From positions 62,003,436 to 62,067,435 of the forward strand of contig CM035167.1 of assembly GCA_020205615.1 (NCBI GenBank): a DNA stretch of 64,000 bases, in the 5' to 3' direction. Below the pieces are notes generated by a model that was not told where the DNA came from, made no database searches, and saw only the letters and a list, made by a program, of their open reading frames with translations. A program made the position numbers and the translations under genes. Source of the DNA: Panax quinquefolius (lineage: Eukaryota > Streptophyta > Magnoliopsida > Apiales > Araliaceae). Positions 32,833 through 45,788 of this stretch are shown here, in pieces; the stretch's first letter is position 1, and every line of letters begins with the position of its first letter.

Positions 32833-35800
32833 TATAACGCCCCGAAATCCGGTCTATCTTCACACCCGAACTCCGTACGTCACGAGTACATCCTTCATCC
32901 AACATACATCATTATATACCGAAATATAACAACATACACTCTCAAATCCCAGGTTCTCGAAACCTTATAACCTTTTTCATTACAAATATTAATAAATACA
33001 TTATTCATTTCATCTTACAAGAGTGACTTTTATCCGCCACAAAGGATATATAACAATTCATTAAACTAGTCTATAATTCAATTTCATCTTTTTACATTAC
33101 AAGTCTTCACTTGATCTTCTCGCTCATTCACCTTTTGAATGGAACTTCATCTGATACCGTCAGCTTGATCTTTATGGGATCCTTAAGTTCTTCTAACACT
33201 GTTCGATTCGCTGAAAATTGTTTTTCATTTAAAGCAAGTGTGAGCATTCAATTGCCCAACAAGTCATAACAGTTGAACAAACAACTTCAGAATTAAAACA
33301 TTTCTTTAGAACTTCTATAACCGAACAAAGGTTATGAAGCAGCTTGAATAATAGGAATAGTCTCGATTCCTATCATCTTAAAACATTAATCACTTTCACT
33401 TTGAAATACTTTCATCCCTCTACCTTTTTAATACACATCATGTCTGGCTAGAATCATTAGCACAGACTTAACAATAATGGTTCATGTATTAACAGAACAT
33501 ACTTGTATTGAACAGTTCAATCACATAACAATGCATATCATAGAAACACCAAAGTGTTCAAATTGTGGCTCAAGGCCTCATACATTCTACCACCTTGTAC
33601 ATACATCGCACATATATACATAGACAAGACTTCTCAAGTACAACATCTGAGAAGTTTAAGAAACTAGCATTCATGTAATATGAATGAAGTTAGGAAACTT
33701 GCCTTACGTCCAGCTACAACAAACGCTGAACTGCTCATTTCAATTCCTATATAACACATAAGGAGAAAACATAAACACCAATCAGTCATATATTGAACTT
33801 ACGCATTGGTTTACTTAACTTTGCTTCTTAGGGTTTGCGTTCTTGTAATATGAGTTTACGTGACTAACTTCCTTTACCAGTTTACGACTTTATGACATAC
33901 GGAGATGTCTTACTCAAAATGTTCATCATCTTGGATGACTTATATTCTTATCTTATTTAATACTTTCATTATCCATTACATGAACCCCATGTTCATTACT
34001 CGTTCTTAGTTTCAAAGCCATACCAATTGTTGTATGCTAAGACCGATCGTTCATCGCAACAACGTTGCGTTCAAAGCGTCTATACGCTTCACACTTACCT
34101 CTCATTATTATGATATAACATCGAAATGTTATTCATTACCCTCGACACTCAACGTCTAAAGAATCACAACTATAGCAATTCCTCACGTTCGTTCATCCCG
34201 ACTACGGTCCCCGGACATCGGCTACATAACTCGTGATTTATATTCTTTGTTATTTAATCTCGTTTAATCTTTACGTTTAACCTTTAATAAAGGTTTAAGT
34301 CATTTGATTAAGTGTTATTTTAGGTGAACTATATGTTCACATTTCTTTCTTGCACATCCCCAGTCAATTGCGCGGTCGACCTACTTCTCTCTCTCTCTTC
34401 TTCCGGGTTGGCCGCTGCGGCTCAGTCCCTTTTATTATCTCTCGTGCATACGCCACTCTCCGTAAGATTATGGTCGAGGTCGTGTCATGCGGTGCCACTT
34501 CTCATCTCCCATCCTGTCCGTGACTGCGGTCTTTGAGACAAACCCTAGAAATTTTTCTAAGTGTTAAATAAAATCTTTGAGACGCTCACTTCCCGATCTC
34601 ATAACTACTTCGTTATAACTCGGAATGAGGTCGTTCTAAAGCCATTCTCTTCTTTATCATACGTACTTCAATACCCCTTGGATAGAACTTCTTTCTGAAT
34701 CTGTTCACGTGCTATTCAATTGGCTTGATTTTCACCCTTTGTTCATTTTACGTTTTTAATGCTCTTCGTTCGTTCGTCCGTAATTCGGTCATCCGAACTC
34801 GAAACTCGCTCGTTCTTGAGTCCACGACTCACGTTTTCTATGTTCTCTTACTTTCTTATGAAACCCTACACGTTCGGGTTTATTTACTAACTTTCTAATT
34901 CTTGTTTGACTTTTACAAAATTTTTGCCACAACTTCGTTATAGCTAAGTTTTAATCCGTTCTTCATGAACGTTTCTACTATTCCTAACCAAACAAGAAGC
35001 AACTAACTTATACACGATGGTTTTAAACTTGTCCATCAACAACAATTATCATACGATGGTTTTAAATTTGTCCATCAACAACGTTCTTCGTGTTCTTCGC
35101 GTGTTCTTCGTTCGTTCTTCATTTTAATCAATATTTTGGATTACGATTCCACTTTTTATTTGAATTTGATGTTATAGAACACCATTCCTTACTTATTTCA
35201 CCTACTTATTCATATAATCCACTCGGATCGCTCTAATTCATTACGAATCTTATACTTCATTAAGAAATTTATAAACTAAATTTCTAAGTTCTTTTTCTTC
35301 TTTTCTCATGATTTCAACCATATGAACTCATCTCTAACCTTATCTACTTCTTATCTTCATTAATTTATGTTTTAAACATATTAAACTTAAATAAAATATT
35401 AGAAGAAATTAGGTTTTAAATTATCTCTTCTTCTTATTTTTCTCCCGCTAGACAAAGCCGACGATTTGCAAGCTTTTCTATTTCACGAACACTTTCGATC
35501 CGATCATTCATGCTCATACTCTTCCTTCTCCTCCCCATTCGATTTGTCTCTCTCTCTCTCTCTCTCTCTCAAGTGTGGGATTTTCAAAATCCTCAAAATA
35601 AACAAATGAGCTTCCTATTTATAGAAAATCAAAGCTAAGGGCATTTTAGTCATTTCGCCCCCCACCTCCTTACTATTCCCACCTCCTCCAAGACTTAGCC
35701 ACCAAGTTTACTTGGTGGCCAAGTGGCCACCCCTCTTGCCCCATGGGTCACCCCATAGGTTGTCCCATTAGTTATTACCCATCCGTTTACCCATCGGTTC

Positions 35801-36526
35801 GATCCGCGGTTTCTTTTCTTGGTTTGGGCCTTAACCCTAATTCTTATTGGGCCTATCTTGGGCTTGATTTCACAAAGCGTTGGGCTTGACATAATCCAAG
35901 TCCAATTAGATTCTACAATGTCCATGAACTCAAAGTCCTTTAAGACTAATCGTATTCTACGCATCTCATTCTCGTATTCTCGCATTTTCTTCATATATAG
36001 TTCATACAATATTCGTATTATACGTCGTACTAATCTTCTTACTATACTCATATAATAACTAGTATTATCCTCGTATTTCTCACGCATAATAACCCTAATG
36101 ATTATACGTGATAATAAAATTCTCGAACTCACTTTTCCTAACCCTAGGTTTTAAGTCCGTAGGCGAAAACTTCATTTTTGCCATAATTGAAATATTATTG
36201 AATATTCCATCACGTCACAAAATTAAACGTAATCTATAACTTCTCAGAATTTCAAAATAAATCTCCGAGCAGACACGGATGAATAGTGCCGATTTCGTCT
36301 TTTTCCACGAAAATATTTTGTTCTTTAAAACTTCTATTTTCGCTCTTGATAATTCTTATTAGCTCAATCTAGCTCGTAGCCAGAATACTCTCGACTTATA
36401 ATCATCCTAGGTTATAGAATGATTAACAAACATATAGCACATAATATTATTAATAAAAATTAGTTTTATTAATAACTAATTCTTTAAACCTAAATTCTTG
36501 ACAACACGAATTTCCGGGTTGTCACA
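32833..36526 (-). repeat. C5 LTR, 3.7 kb
   Basis: On the element strand it starts TGTGACAACCCGGAAATTCG at 36526, a typical Gypsy LTR opening, and ends at the primer site near 32833, where the expected terminal CA appears as TA. TATA box on the minus strand at 35614-35625, followed by a (GA)12 tract (35547-35570 on the plus strand as TC). The very long stretch after the TATA box is non-coding. A related partial LTR follows at 36527. Confidence 0.65.
35547..35570. repeat. (TC)12 microsatellite
   Basis: Twelve TC units about 45 bp past the C5 TATA box on the element strand, so in the early transcribed leader. Confidence 0.9.
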
Positions 36527-38950
36527 ACAACATTCATACATTCATTCAATTGAAAAGTCTCAAAGAAAGAACATAACTTCTATATATATTTAAAGTAATG
36601 TTTACATTTCCCAAGTTCTATACCCATTACAAAGGTTCTTTGTCATAATATCAATTACATTACATCAATAGACTTATACTATTACAAGACAGCTTAACAA
36701 TCTGCCTTAGCTTTTCCTTTATCCTTTTCCGATCCTTCGGGACATTCAGTCTTAGCTGCATTCATATGGTTCAAGCAAGAGTGAGCATAACTAGCTCAAC
36801 AAGTATAACAATTCAATAACAACATGCTTGACACATACGAATCGTATATCTTCAATAACTGAACAATAGTTATGAAGTACTATTGATAATTCAAAATAGC
36901 ACTTCATCTTTCTTTCAAAATGTTTTACAATAATAACAATATTAAGTAAAACATTTACTCTGGTCAAAGACCTCGAGTATTCATTCTTTATTGGAAAAGG
37001 ACAACCCAAAACTAAGTTCGTAAGCCCGGTATTACTTACGAGCACTTCTAGGTGATCGACTGAGTGTACTCTACGTTGATCAACACTACATCCATTAAAC
37101 GTATGTACGTTTAATCATTTGGCAAATTCACTTGCCTGTCGTTTTACCGACAAAACATTTGTTTAACATTCCAGTCTTCTTTTAAAAACCATATCAAGTA
37201 GTTGACAAAAGATAGCAACATTTGATAATAGATGAATAGATTATCAATAATCCATGCAATATATCAAGTCTAGCCAAAGGAATTGGCTTTAGCTTCAACA
37301 TATCTCAATTCATGAGTAAGGATACATGAAATTCAAAAACTTATTCAGATTGAACTGAGATAAGAGTTAGAATACTTGCCTTTAGCGTCTGCTACGGTAT
37401 ATTTACTTTATGTTCAAGTCTTTCAAGTCTCTACAATACATGATCACATAATGCCTTACATTAGGTCACATATAATCAAGTATGTATATGACTATATCTT
37501 ACCCTTCATCTGAATCTAATTGTGTATTAGATTCAATTACTATCTATTTCGGTTTATCATTATCCTTGCATTTATATTTGACTAGGTTATCTCAACCTTT
37601 ATACAACATCCTTAAGGTTTAACAAAGTTTAAACAATGTTACATTACATTCCTTAGGTTGTGTTTACTTTTAAATCAATTAACTTTCTTTTCTTTGTAAT
37701 TAAAAACATTCATTACTATTCTTGTTCCGAGGCTGGCGCTACGGCGCTGGCTTTATACTTACATCTTGCGTTGCGGCGCGCGTTAATAGTGGCATTGTCT
37801 CGGACTTGGCGCCATGACGCGAGAAGTCCTTACTTAGTGGCCTCGCTACTACGCCACACTTGAAGGTTTTTTAGTCTCGTATATGGCGTTATACCGCCAC
37901 CATTTAGACTACGATTTACGCTGCGGCGGCGCTTACGATGTTTCGACACCTTTATTATGCTGCGCGCGACGTGACCAATTTGGCCTAGGGCTGGCGCCGC
38001 GACGCCAACTCTATGCACCAGAAAAAAAATTCAGTCCTTGAATTTTTGCGAACTTCCCGGACGCATAACTTCTTCGTTATAAGTCCGAATTGGCTCGTGC
38101 AAAAGCCTACGGTTCACAAATTACGTAATCTACGCGTTCATGCAAGCATTTTATCTATTTGACTTCGTTTGCTAAAAATTCACCTATTGGTTCATTTTTA
38201 AAGAAAACGATAAACGTTAAATGAACGCGTTCGATACTTTCGTTCTTCGTTCTATGTCGAAATCCGGTCATTTTTGAGTCCGCAACTCTTAAATGCCAAA
38301 TATGACTTGTCTGCATCGGAAAACAATGGTTCTGAGTTTAAACACAAAATTTGACTTCTATTCCGAGAATTTTACGAATTCGACGATTATCGTCTAATCG
38401 TGCAATTTCCGACAAATCTTCATTCTTATGAATTGTTCAAGATTACAAATGAATTCCATTCATCATGTGAACATCTCAACATACTTATTACAACAACTTA
38501 TATTCATTGTTGGATTTTAGACTTATTTCTTCATGAGCTTATAACTTATCAAATTATAAACTACATAAGATTTCATTGTTCATGTTTTATGACAATTAAT
38601 GTTTCTTAATACTCATACCTTATATGTTCTTAACATATAACTTTACTTATGTATTCATGATACATATGATCCTATAAATTCTTTTACATCCACATCACTT
38701 CTCTTATTAAACTCATTACAAGTTCATAATTTTCATACTAACATTCAAGGTTAACTTATAATAAGTTCATAACTTTTATAAGTTCAAATGACTTATTTCC
38801 AACTTATGTGGCTTAAGTTCATTGATTAATCATTCTTTTTACTTCTTAACATCCATGTTCCTTAATCCATACTTTTCTTATCAACCTATCATGGTAGAGA
38901 TAGAAGATAATTGGAGAAGAAGTCTTACTCTTTGAAGTCTTTGTAAAGTA
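36527..38950 (-). repeat. Second C5-family LTR, partial
   Basis: Shares layout and phrases with 32833-36526: TGAGCATAACTAGCTCAACA (36782) is like the part near 33241, and CATAACTTCTTCGTTATAA (38065) is like 34600. Both LTR ends are missing or unrecognisable. It contains a GC-rich hairpin block at 37725-38010. It adjoins the Tat LTR at about 38957. Confidence 0.55.
37725..38010. repeat. GC-rich degenerate hairpin block
   Basis: A GC-rich island in AT-rich LTR sequence with iterated TGGCG...CGCCA units; exact stems at 37884-37899 (loop TTATAC) and 37992-38007 (loop CCGCGA), others imperfect. Confidence 0.6.
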
Positions 38951-38956
38951 GCCTTT

Positions 38957-39544
38957 ATCGATGTCGGGATTTTTGTGTGTCCCTTTCCGTTACTTGTTCT
39001 TTGGTGTTCTCATTTTAGGTGAGATTTGTTTGAAAAAACAAGTGAAAAATGTCCGACATGTATGATGTCGACGATGGGACTGTTAAGAGTCGCCAGTTGG
39101 TTATTTAAATGGTTGTACCAACACAACCGAGAAACGGTTTACACATTGACCCAGTGGTGTGACACTGATATACGGGTCGGTGAAACCGAGATTCGTTTAG
39201 GGTCCGGGGACTTGGTTATTCAGGGGGAAGGTGTTAGGTACCCCCCGACATCCGTGTTACCACGGTGACCGCCTCTTTTCAAGAAACTATTATCTGAGTG
39301 TGTGTGTGTGTGTATGTGGGTCAATGTGCTGTTATATGGAAGTTGTGCGAGGCCTCGTTCGAACCTATATACACAGGATTTGAATTTATGTAAAAATTAA
39401 GTTTTTAGCAAGATATGGCAGTGATGTTTTATAAAAGGGGTTTTTCAAACCCTGATGCTCAATAGGAATTGAGACCTTTTACACTCCTATTTTTATTAAG
39501 TGATTGGCTGGATTGATTTTTATTTGACGGATGCGAGGCATCCG
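38957..39544 (-). repeat. Tat-like LTR, left arm, terminal part
   Basis: Complement of 61640-62232 in the right arm, including the (TG)n tract (39297-39312) and the region around 39060-39260 whose open frame is chance. On the element strand the LTR ends ...CCCGACATCGA at 38957 with no primer site beyond it, so this is a 3' or solo LTR. It is interrupted at 39545 by B4. Confidence 0.7.
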
Positions 39545-42203
39545 TGTGACGCCCCCAAAATAGGTATACACAACACCCATTCTGAGTCGCCAAATACATG
39601 GTACAAGCAAACTACTGACTTCTTCAATAATACAAATGTCGTGTGAAATACGACAATATATACTTGTGAGTTTAAATACAAATATTATCTTCTAGACAAT
39701 ATCTATACTCAAATAAATCCTCATCACATTTATTGATACATTATTTTACAAAATGGTGAGGACTACTAAACAACTCTCTCTCTAGAACCTTCATTCCATA
39801 CCCCGACTAGTACTCGCTACATTCTCGCCTCCACGAGAAGAAAAATGGAACAACAAGGAAAAGGGTGAGCTCAACTAGCCTAGTAAAGAATACTATGACT
39901 AAGATAATATACAACAAATTATCGTTAGTCTCCAACGAGGAAAAATCGAAAATAATAATTCATAGAAGAGTTACGTGAGAGAATGAAATCTACTATAATC
40001 TATAAATTTAATAAATTCATCATCAATATTTTATCCTCAGTAACATCAATCAATATTCATCTCAAATCAAATATTCATCTTTGCACTACGGGCCAAAGAT
40101 ATTCATCGATCGGTCATGTTCATCTCAACACTGCTCATCTTTTTGCACTAAAGGCCAAAGATATTCATCAATCCATCATGTTCATTTAAACACTGCTCAT
40201 CTTTGTACTACAGTGCCAAAGATATTCTTCAAATCATTCATCTTTGCACTACGTGCCAAAGATATTCAATAATATCATCATTTAAGACCGAGGATGATGA
40301 AAAATATTTTAAAGAACGAATCCAAAGTGAAACAAAATGACAAGGATTAAGGATTAAGGATTCGTACTTTATTTTATCCACGCCCAAAAATAACTCAAAA
40401 ATAATCACAAGTGGTGTAAAATTCAAGAATGATCAAAACATGGATACAATCAAAGCTAGTATCCGAATAGATATTTTGACGAAAAGAAGAAATTTTATTT
40501 TTCGATGAATAGTGCCAGTATACGTGAATAGTGACGATATCGTGAATAGTCTTAGATATCGTGAATAGTAACTCAGACACCAAAAGATAGAAATTCCACA
40601 AAAACATTTTCACGCTTCATGAATAGTACTGTGTGAATAGTAACTCGTGAATAGTAACTCATGAATAGTAACTCGTGAATAGTAACTCATGAATAGTAAC
40701 CCCGACATGAAAAGTTCCAAATTTGATAAAAGTTCCAACTAATATTTCAAAGATAATGATATTGAAGAAATAATATCATTACTAAAAAAAATAATATCCT
40801 TTACCTCAAAGAATCGATTTCCGGGAAAGGCTCAAGTGATCTTTGAATGGAACTTGTCTTTGAAATGAAGAACTCTCAAAGTATCTAAATACTTACAAAA
40901 TACGCTAAATAATATAGAGAGAAAAGAGAGAAACTTTGTTTCGGTGTGATTTTCAATTCTAACTTAGCCCTCTATTTATAGGAAAATGTTAGCCTACCAA
41001 GCGCACTTGACTGCTACCGATGGCTTTACCTCGCTACTATTGCCACCCACCACATTTGAAATAAAATTCAGCACATTTTTCACCAACCACAAGTGGGGCC
41101 CACTCAATTCTAGAATTTTCCACCAAAATCAATTATAACCCTACTTTCCTAATCAAACACCTCTTAAAATTTATAACAAATCATTCGTTCATTTTAACGG
41201 TTCAAAATTTGTGGACATATACTCAACTTATATATGTATAACATATCCAAAAATTACAACGATCCAACTATCGGATTAAATATTATAACTCACACAATAA
41301 AGCTATAATAACACCGATTTGATCTTTTAATACCTCTAATCCGGCAAAATACAAATAAAACATCTCAAAGATTAATTCCTTCATTAATAACCACATAAAT
41401 AAATCCATCATTTATATTCATATAAAATAAATATTTCTCATATGAATCAATAATTAATTATTCACAAATAATATTACGTAATCACATTTATGACAACCAG
41501 TCGCTCCTCAGAAAGAGGGGCTTTCCAATAAGGATCTCTCCTCTTCGGGCGCCGAATTAGGTGACCAAACCTCTCCTTAGATGTAAACTTTCTAGACATT
41601 GCCAATAATGTTATCTAATAATATTATTCAAATAATATGAATTATTGATCCGATAATGGGAAATCTTGTGCGATGACAATTATTGAAACAAAGAATAATA
41701 TAAAATACCAACGCAAAGAATTATTGAATCAATAAAATAAACTCATCGAATAAAGAACTCATCAGTAACAATTATTGAGTAGTGCCTTCTTACGCATTTA
41801 ATCAATAATTCAACAATCTTGTCTTACCGTGGTATCTTCTTTGTGCAACCACGCCAGACATTCGTGTGTTTTAACCACCGGGTATTCCAAATGTCTTAAT
41901 TGTGTATAACTACGCCAGTTATTTATAACCACAAACTTTGTCATTTTCCTCATCCAATCGCTTTCAGTTATGGGGCCCACACACGGCCATTTGCCGTAAA
42001 TACGAATATTCCCCGACAGTCTTTAATATTCCACGACCAAACGAATATTCCCAAACAAAAATAAATATTTTATAACCACTTGCTTATTTTGAAATATTTA
42101 TGTATTTAACCCTTAACTATCCACATTAATCAAATCAACCCTTACTATTTCAAAATAATAAATAAAGGAAATTCCTTTTATTTAAAAAATTTGAGGTCTT
42201 ACA
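39545..42203 (-). repeat. B4 3' LTR
   Basis: 2659 bp, TGTGACGCC to GTCTTACA on the plus strand. Hairpin array about 40070-40270, 14-bp array about 40505-40705, TATA box 40972-40982. Confidence 0.88.
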
Positions 42204-42216
42204 ACCTCCCTCCTTA
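42204..42216 (-). promoter_or_regulatory. B4 polypurine tract
   Basis: Minus strand TAAGGAGGGAGGT before TGTAAGACC; the TAA is the pol stop. Confidence 0.85.
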
Positions 42217-42870
42217 TGAAATTTCGTCCTCGAAATTGACGTGACGCACTGTGTTTCAAAAGGTGAGGATACCTCGCTTTCATTTCCGTTTCCAATTCCC
42301 GGTCATTTCCTCTATAGCATGATTCCTCCACAAAACTTTAACTTGTGGTATGACCTTTCTTGCGTAAGACATGCTCCTTCCTATCCAAGATCTTGACAGT
42401 ACCTCCTCATACGTTAAGTCTTCTATATCTCGTCCTGGGTCTAACTCTATAACGTGGTTCGGTCTTTCACATATTTACGAAGTGCGATATGTGAAACATA
42501 TTATGAACACGAGACATACTCGAGGTAACGCAAGTCTATAGGCTACATTTCCTACTCGGTCAAGAATTTGAAATGGACCAATAAATCGTGGATTGAGCTT
42601 TCCTCTCTTCCCAAATCTTGTAACTCCTTCCATGGAGCAACTTCGCAATAATACATGATCCCCTACACTAAATTCCACGTCCTTTCGATGAAGATCCGCA
42701 TAACTCTTTTGTCGATCTTGTGCCGCTTTGTATATCGTTGTCGAATCATTTGGATCTTTTCGGTGAGTCATACGTACTAACTTCGGGTCCAAACAATGTT
42801 GCTTCACCCACCTCATCCCAAAATATTGAGAACGACATTTTCGTCCATATAATGCTTCTAATGGAGCCAC
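42214..42870 (-). pseudogene. B4 integrase C-terminus and chromodomain
   Basis: The frame 42870-42475 (131 codons, minus) opens in [14 protein letters not shown], continues with DRQKSYADLHRKDVEFSVGD and RFIGPFQILDRVGNVAYRLA, and then shifts. The chromodomain follows at about 42400-42230. This is one of the longer surviving pol frames in the window. Confidence 0.8.
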
Positions 42871-43695
42871 ACCTATACTTGCACGATAACTTGTTGTTGT
42901 AGGAGAATTCTACCAATGGTAAATACTTATCCCAACCGCCTTTGAAGTCTAGGACACGAGTCTTAATATATCTTCAAGAGTTTGAATAGTCCTCTCGATT
43001 GTCCGTCTGTTTGGGGATGGTATGCCAACTAAATCGCAAATCCGTGCTTTATAGCTTTTTGCAAGCTAACCCAAAATCTTGAAGTGAATCTTGGGTCACG
43101 ATCCAAACTATGGATACAGAGGCATGCCAAGCAACCTCACAATCTCATTCACGTATATACTAGCAATACGTTCAAGTGAATAAGTCTCCGTGTCGGCAAG
43201 AAATGAGCGGACTTGGTTAATCTATCAACAATAACCCAAATAGCATTGATGCCTTGAAACCGTAGGAAGACCCAGAATGAAATCCATGGTAATGTGTTCC
43301 CACTTCCATTCCTAATCTCAAGTGGTTGCAACGGACCCTTAGGTACTAGATGCTCCGCCTTTACACGCTAAGCAAGTTAAACACATCGAGATAAACTTTG
43401 CAATCTCTCTCTTCATATTATTCCACCAAAATGTATGTCAAGATCACGATACATTTTAGTACTTCCAGATGGATTGCAAATGGTGTTTTGTGTGCCTCCA
43501 TCATAATCTTGTACTTCAAATCGTAGTCGTTAGGAACACAAAGTCTAGAGTGGACTCAAGTATTCCTTCTTCATCAATTCTCGCCCTAATAGCTCCTTCT
43601 TGTACTTTCTTCTTCATACGCATCATTTCAAGCCTGGGTGGCTTGAGCGACTTTAACTTTATCGATTAAAGTCGATTATACTCAGATATCATCAC
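42871..43695 (-). pseudogene. B4 integrase core and zinc domain
   Basis: Minus-strand pieces: GINAIWVIVDRLTKSAHFLP at 43331-43149 and nucleotide matches to the rest of the A3 core (about 42960-43140), including the complement of the SDRDP site. The zinc domain lies at about 43332-43520. Frames are broken, but the order is kept. Confidence 0.78.
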
Positions 43696-43774
43696 GTGGG
43701 TACCTAGAGTTTTCATCTCCATCTCTATTATTTGTAAATTATACTGAAATTAGTCTTTAACAATATCGTATTTT
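43696..43774. other. Extra 79-bp segment in B4 linker
   Basis: Present in B4 and absent from A2, A3 and B1, which read directly from ATCATCGCACTCG into CGTGATATGATC. It is AT-rich, with no splice-like ends on the element strand. Origin unknown. Confidence 0.6.
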
Positions 43775-44342
43775 CGTGATTTGTATACGATCTTCTACTC
43801 AACACGCCGCCTACCACGTTCGCTTTTCCAGGATGGCATGGTCGTAACATGTCTTTGAAATGAGTCTCCTCTTGAGTTCTTCAAGCTCTTCCCACATTCC
43901 TTGCTCCATTCAAATTTTGTATCTAGTCACCGATAGCGATTCGAGAATATCCTCCGATAATAACCAACTAAGCCTGAAAGCTACGTATTTTGATTATCGA
44001 CTTAGGTTGCTCTCAACCGTGACTCATATCCCAACCTTGGATAGCGGCGTTCAATGACACCTATCGGTTTACTATCACACGAAATATGACGTCCCCTACA
44101 GAGAGAGTCCGGCTTAGGTGAATTCCACAAAGGAAGTCACAAGATAAAGGCTCATGTACCAAATTCTACAGCTTGAATTTTAACTCCACGAAGTTCAATA
44201 GGAGCCATTCGATATGAGATTTTAGAAATGAGTTTTGTCTGGGTTCAAATTCGATACAAAATTTAATATCGAGGCTTTGGGAGTAAGCCAAAGAAATTCT
44301 TCGTAAAATACGTCGGAAAAATCAATAACAACAGAATATTAT
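43775..44342 (-). pseudogene. B4 reverse transcriptase/RNase H remnant
   Basis: Same deletions as B1. RNase H is reduced to its first few residues joined near 43830 to the linker, and the polymerase core is replaced by sequence alignable to B1 (43990-44170) but not clearly to A3. Confidence 0.75.
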
Positions 44343-44830
44343 TCAAATCGACGTGTCTTTATTCAAATCCATAACATAGACTAAGAAAACTTGACATCCG
44401 TAATAAACGAATGACTTCATGGCGATATGAAAATGTTTGACTACAATGGTTTGATTGCTTGAATTGAATAACGAAGTTGCTTAGGAATATGAAAACTAAC
44501 AACCTTACAAAAGCAATCAATTTGGCATGATGAGTAGTTAACCTTAAAATCACATCAAAAGCAAATATCTCTATAGAAATAAGGTTAACAGTAATGTGAT
44601 AGTGCCAACTGAATCAAACAAGATTTCTAAACAATGGATGTAATGAAAGTTTCTCCTAACGGATTCTCCATAAATAGGTCAAAGTCTAATTTCTCCGTAG
44701 TCAAGTTCAAACGTTGAGCGCAAGCAAGAGAGATAAAAGAATGGGTAGAACCCAGATTCTAGTAAGGTATAAACTTCGCAAGAATTTATAATTAACTAAC
44801 CCGCTAACTTCGCTCGTTCCTCGCATTTTG
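44343..44830 (-). pseudogene. B4 aspartic protease region
   Basis: The minus-strand frame 44553-44359 shows LTTHHAKLIAFVRLLVFIF and a C-terminal tail ending in SFLSLCYGFE; the frame 44904-44707 shows VNYKFLRSLYLTRIWVLPI, the disturbed active-site region. It matches the B1 protease with different indels. Confidence 0.7.
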
Positions 44831-44899
44831 ACCGGCCACGACAAACGCTCTTCCAAGAACCGTTGACTTTGACTTTTCTCGGGACATCCTTTTTGAGTC

Positions 44900-45619
44900 A
44901 CCATTCACGCTGATATCGTAAATCTCGAGCGATATGTCCTTCTTTTCCACAATTATAGCATACCTTGGAAGGCTTTGAACAGTTTGACCTTATATGTCCC
45001 TCCTCTCCACATCTCAGTAGCATCTAACCGGCGATCGTTCTCTTCCCCTAGAATTTGTTGATGGTGCCGATGTTGCACGACGCCTTCCCGCATCGTTAAA
45101 TCTTCTCTTTTAGATTGGACATCTCTTTCCATAATATCAACGCTATCGCAGCGCTTTTTACCCATGCATCACTCATTCTCACTCGTTCGCTTATTTCTTC
45201 TTTCATTTCGATTCCATCTTTATCATCTTATACTCTACCAAAGAGTGCTTCATTCAAGCATCACGATGTCGGGTAACACAAGCTTGAATCGTTGCATCCT
45301 TTTGCTCCACACCGCCTCGCAATTCTTTAGCTTTGCTCTTCTAACTCATGAATACGATTTTGCAATTCTATATTTCGATCATAAAATACCTCTAATAAAC
45401 TCTCTTGGTACCTCTTCTTCCTCTTCTTCCTCACTCTCCGTTACCTCCTCTGCGATTATCTCAAAAGGTGCAACTATCAATTCTTCACTCACCACATGGA
45501 TATCTCTAATTCCTTCTTCGCCGACATCACATTATCCTAGTTGGCGATTAGAGCGTCTCCACGATCTCATTCACTCCATTGTTAACGTTCTCAATGACCA
45601 TTCTAAAAAAAACTATCAT
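44900..45619 (-). pseudogene. B4 gag-position gene: acidic/coiled-coil region plus zinc knuckles
   Basis: The N-terminus near 45619 matches A3 (NVNNGVNEIVETL against INNGNETVETL). After that it diverges. A 45-codon open stretch (about 45540-45405) encodes VTESEEEEEEEVPREF, and in the next frame DRNIELQNRIHELEEQS, with hydrophobic spacing suggesting a coiled coil. The capsid motif MFRGEADSWW seen in B1 is not found. Two zinc knuckles close the region (about 45012-44925, GEEGHI-like, then the complement of TGCTATAATTGTGG). Distance from start to knuckle is about 590 bp against about 970 bp in B1. Confidence 0.6.
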
Positions 45620-45774
45620 AAAACAAGGGTTAATTAAATAAATTAACAAATCACATAATACCCTATAATATGACCAACCAACAAATAAGCTTAGGTAGGA
45701 CACACTAGCGAAGGATTTACTCGCCTCTCCCTCCTAGTTTTATTCCCCGATCTCCGCCAGAGATCATATCCCTA

Positions 45775-45788
45775 AGCTCGATACTAAC
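45775..45788 (-). promoter_or_regulatory. B4 primer-binding site
   Basis: Minus strand GTTAGTATCGAGCTT after the LTR end GTCACA; the same variant as B1 and A3 with one extra change (G to A). Confidence 0.75.

Noticed and set aside
35695..36132. 145-codon open frame on the minus strand
   Set aside because: It lies in U3 of the C5 LTR upstream of the TATA box, is rich in Arg/Ile from AT-rich repeats and has no recognisable domain.
39026..39268. 80-codon open frame in the left Tat LTR
   Set aside because: The mirrored right arm does not keep the frame, and it lies inside LTR sequence.
45164..45637. 157-codon open frame on the plus strand, Ser/Leu-rich
   Set aside because: It is antisense to the B4 gag-position gene; the Ser-rich run is the complement of the Glu-rich codons.
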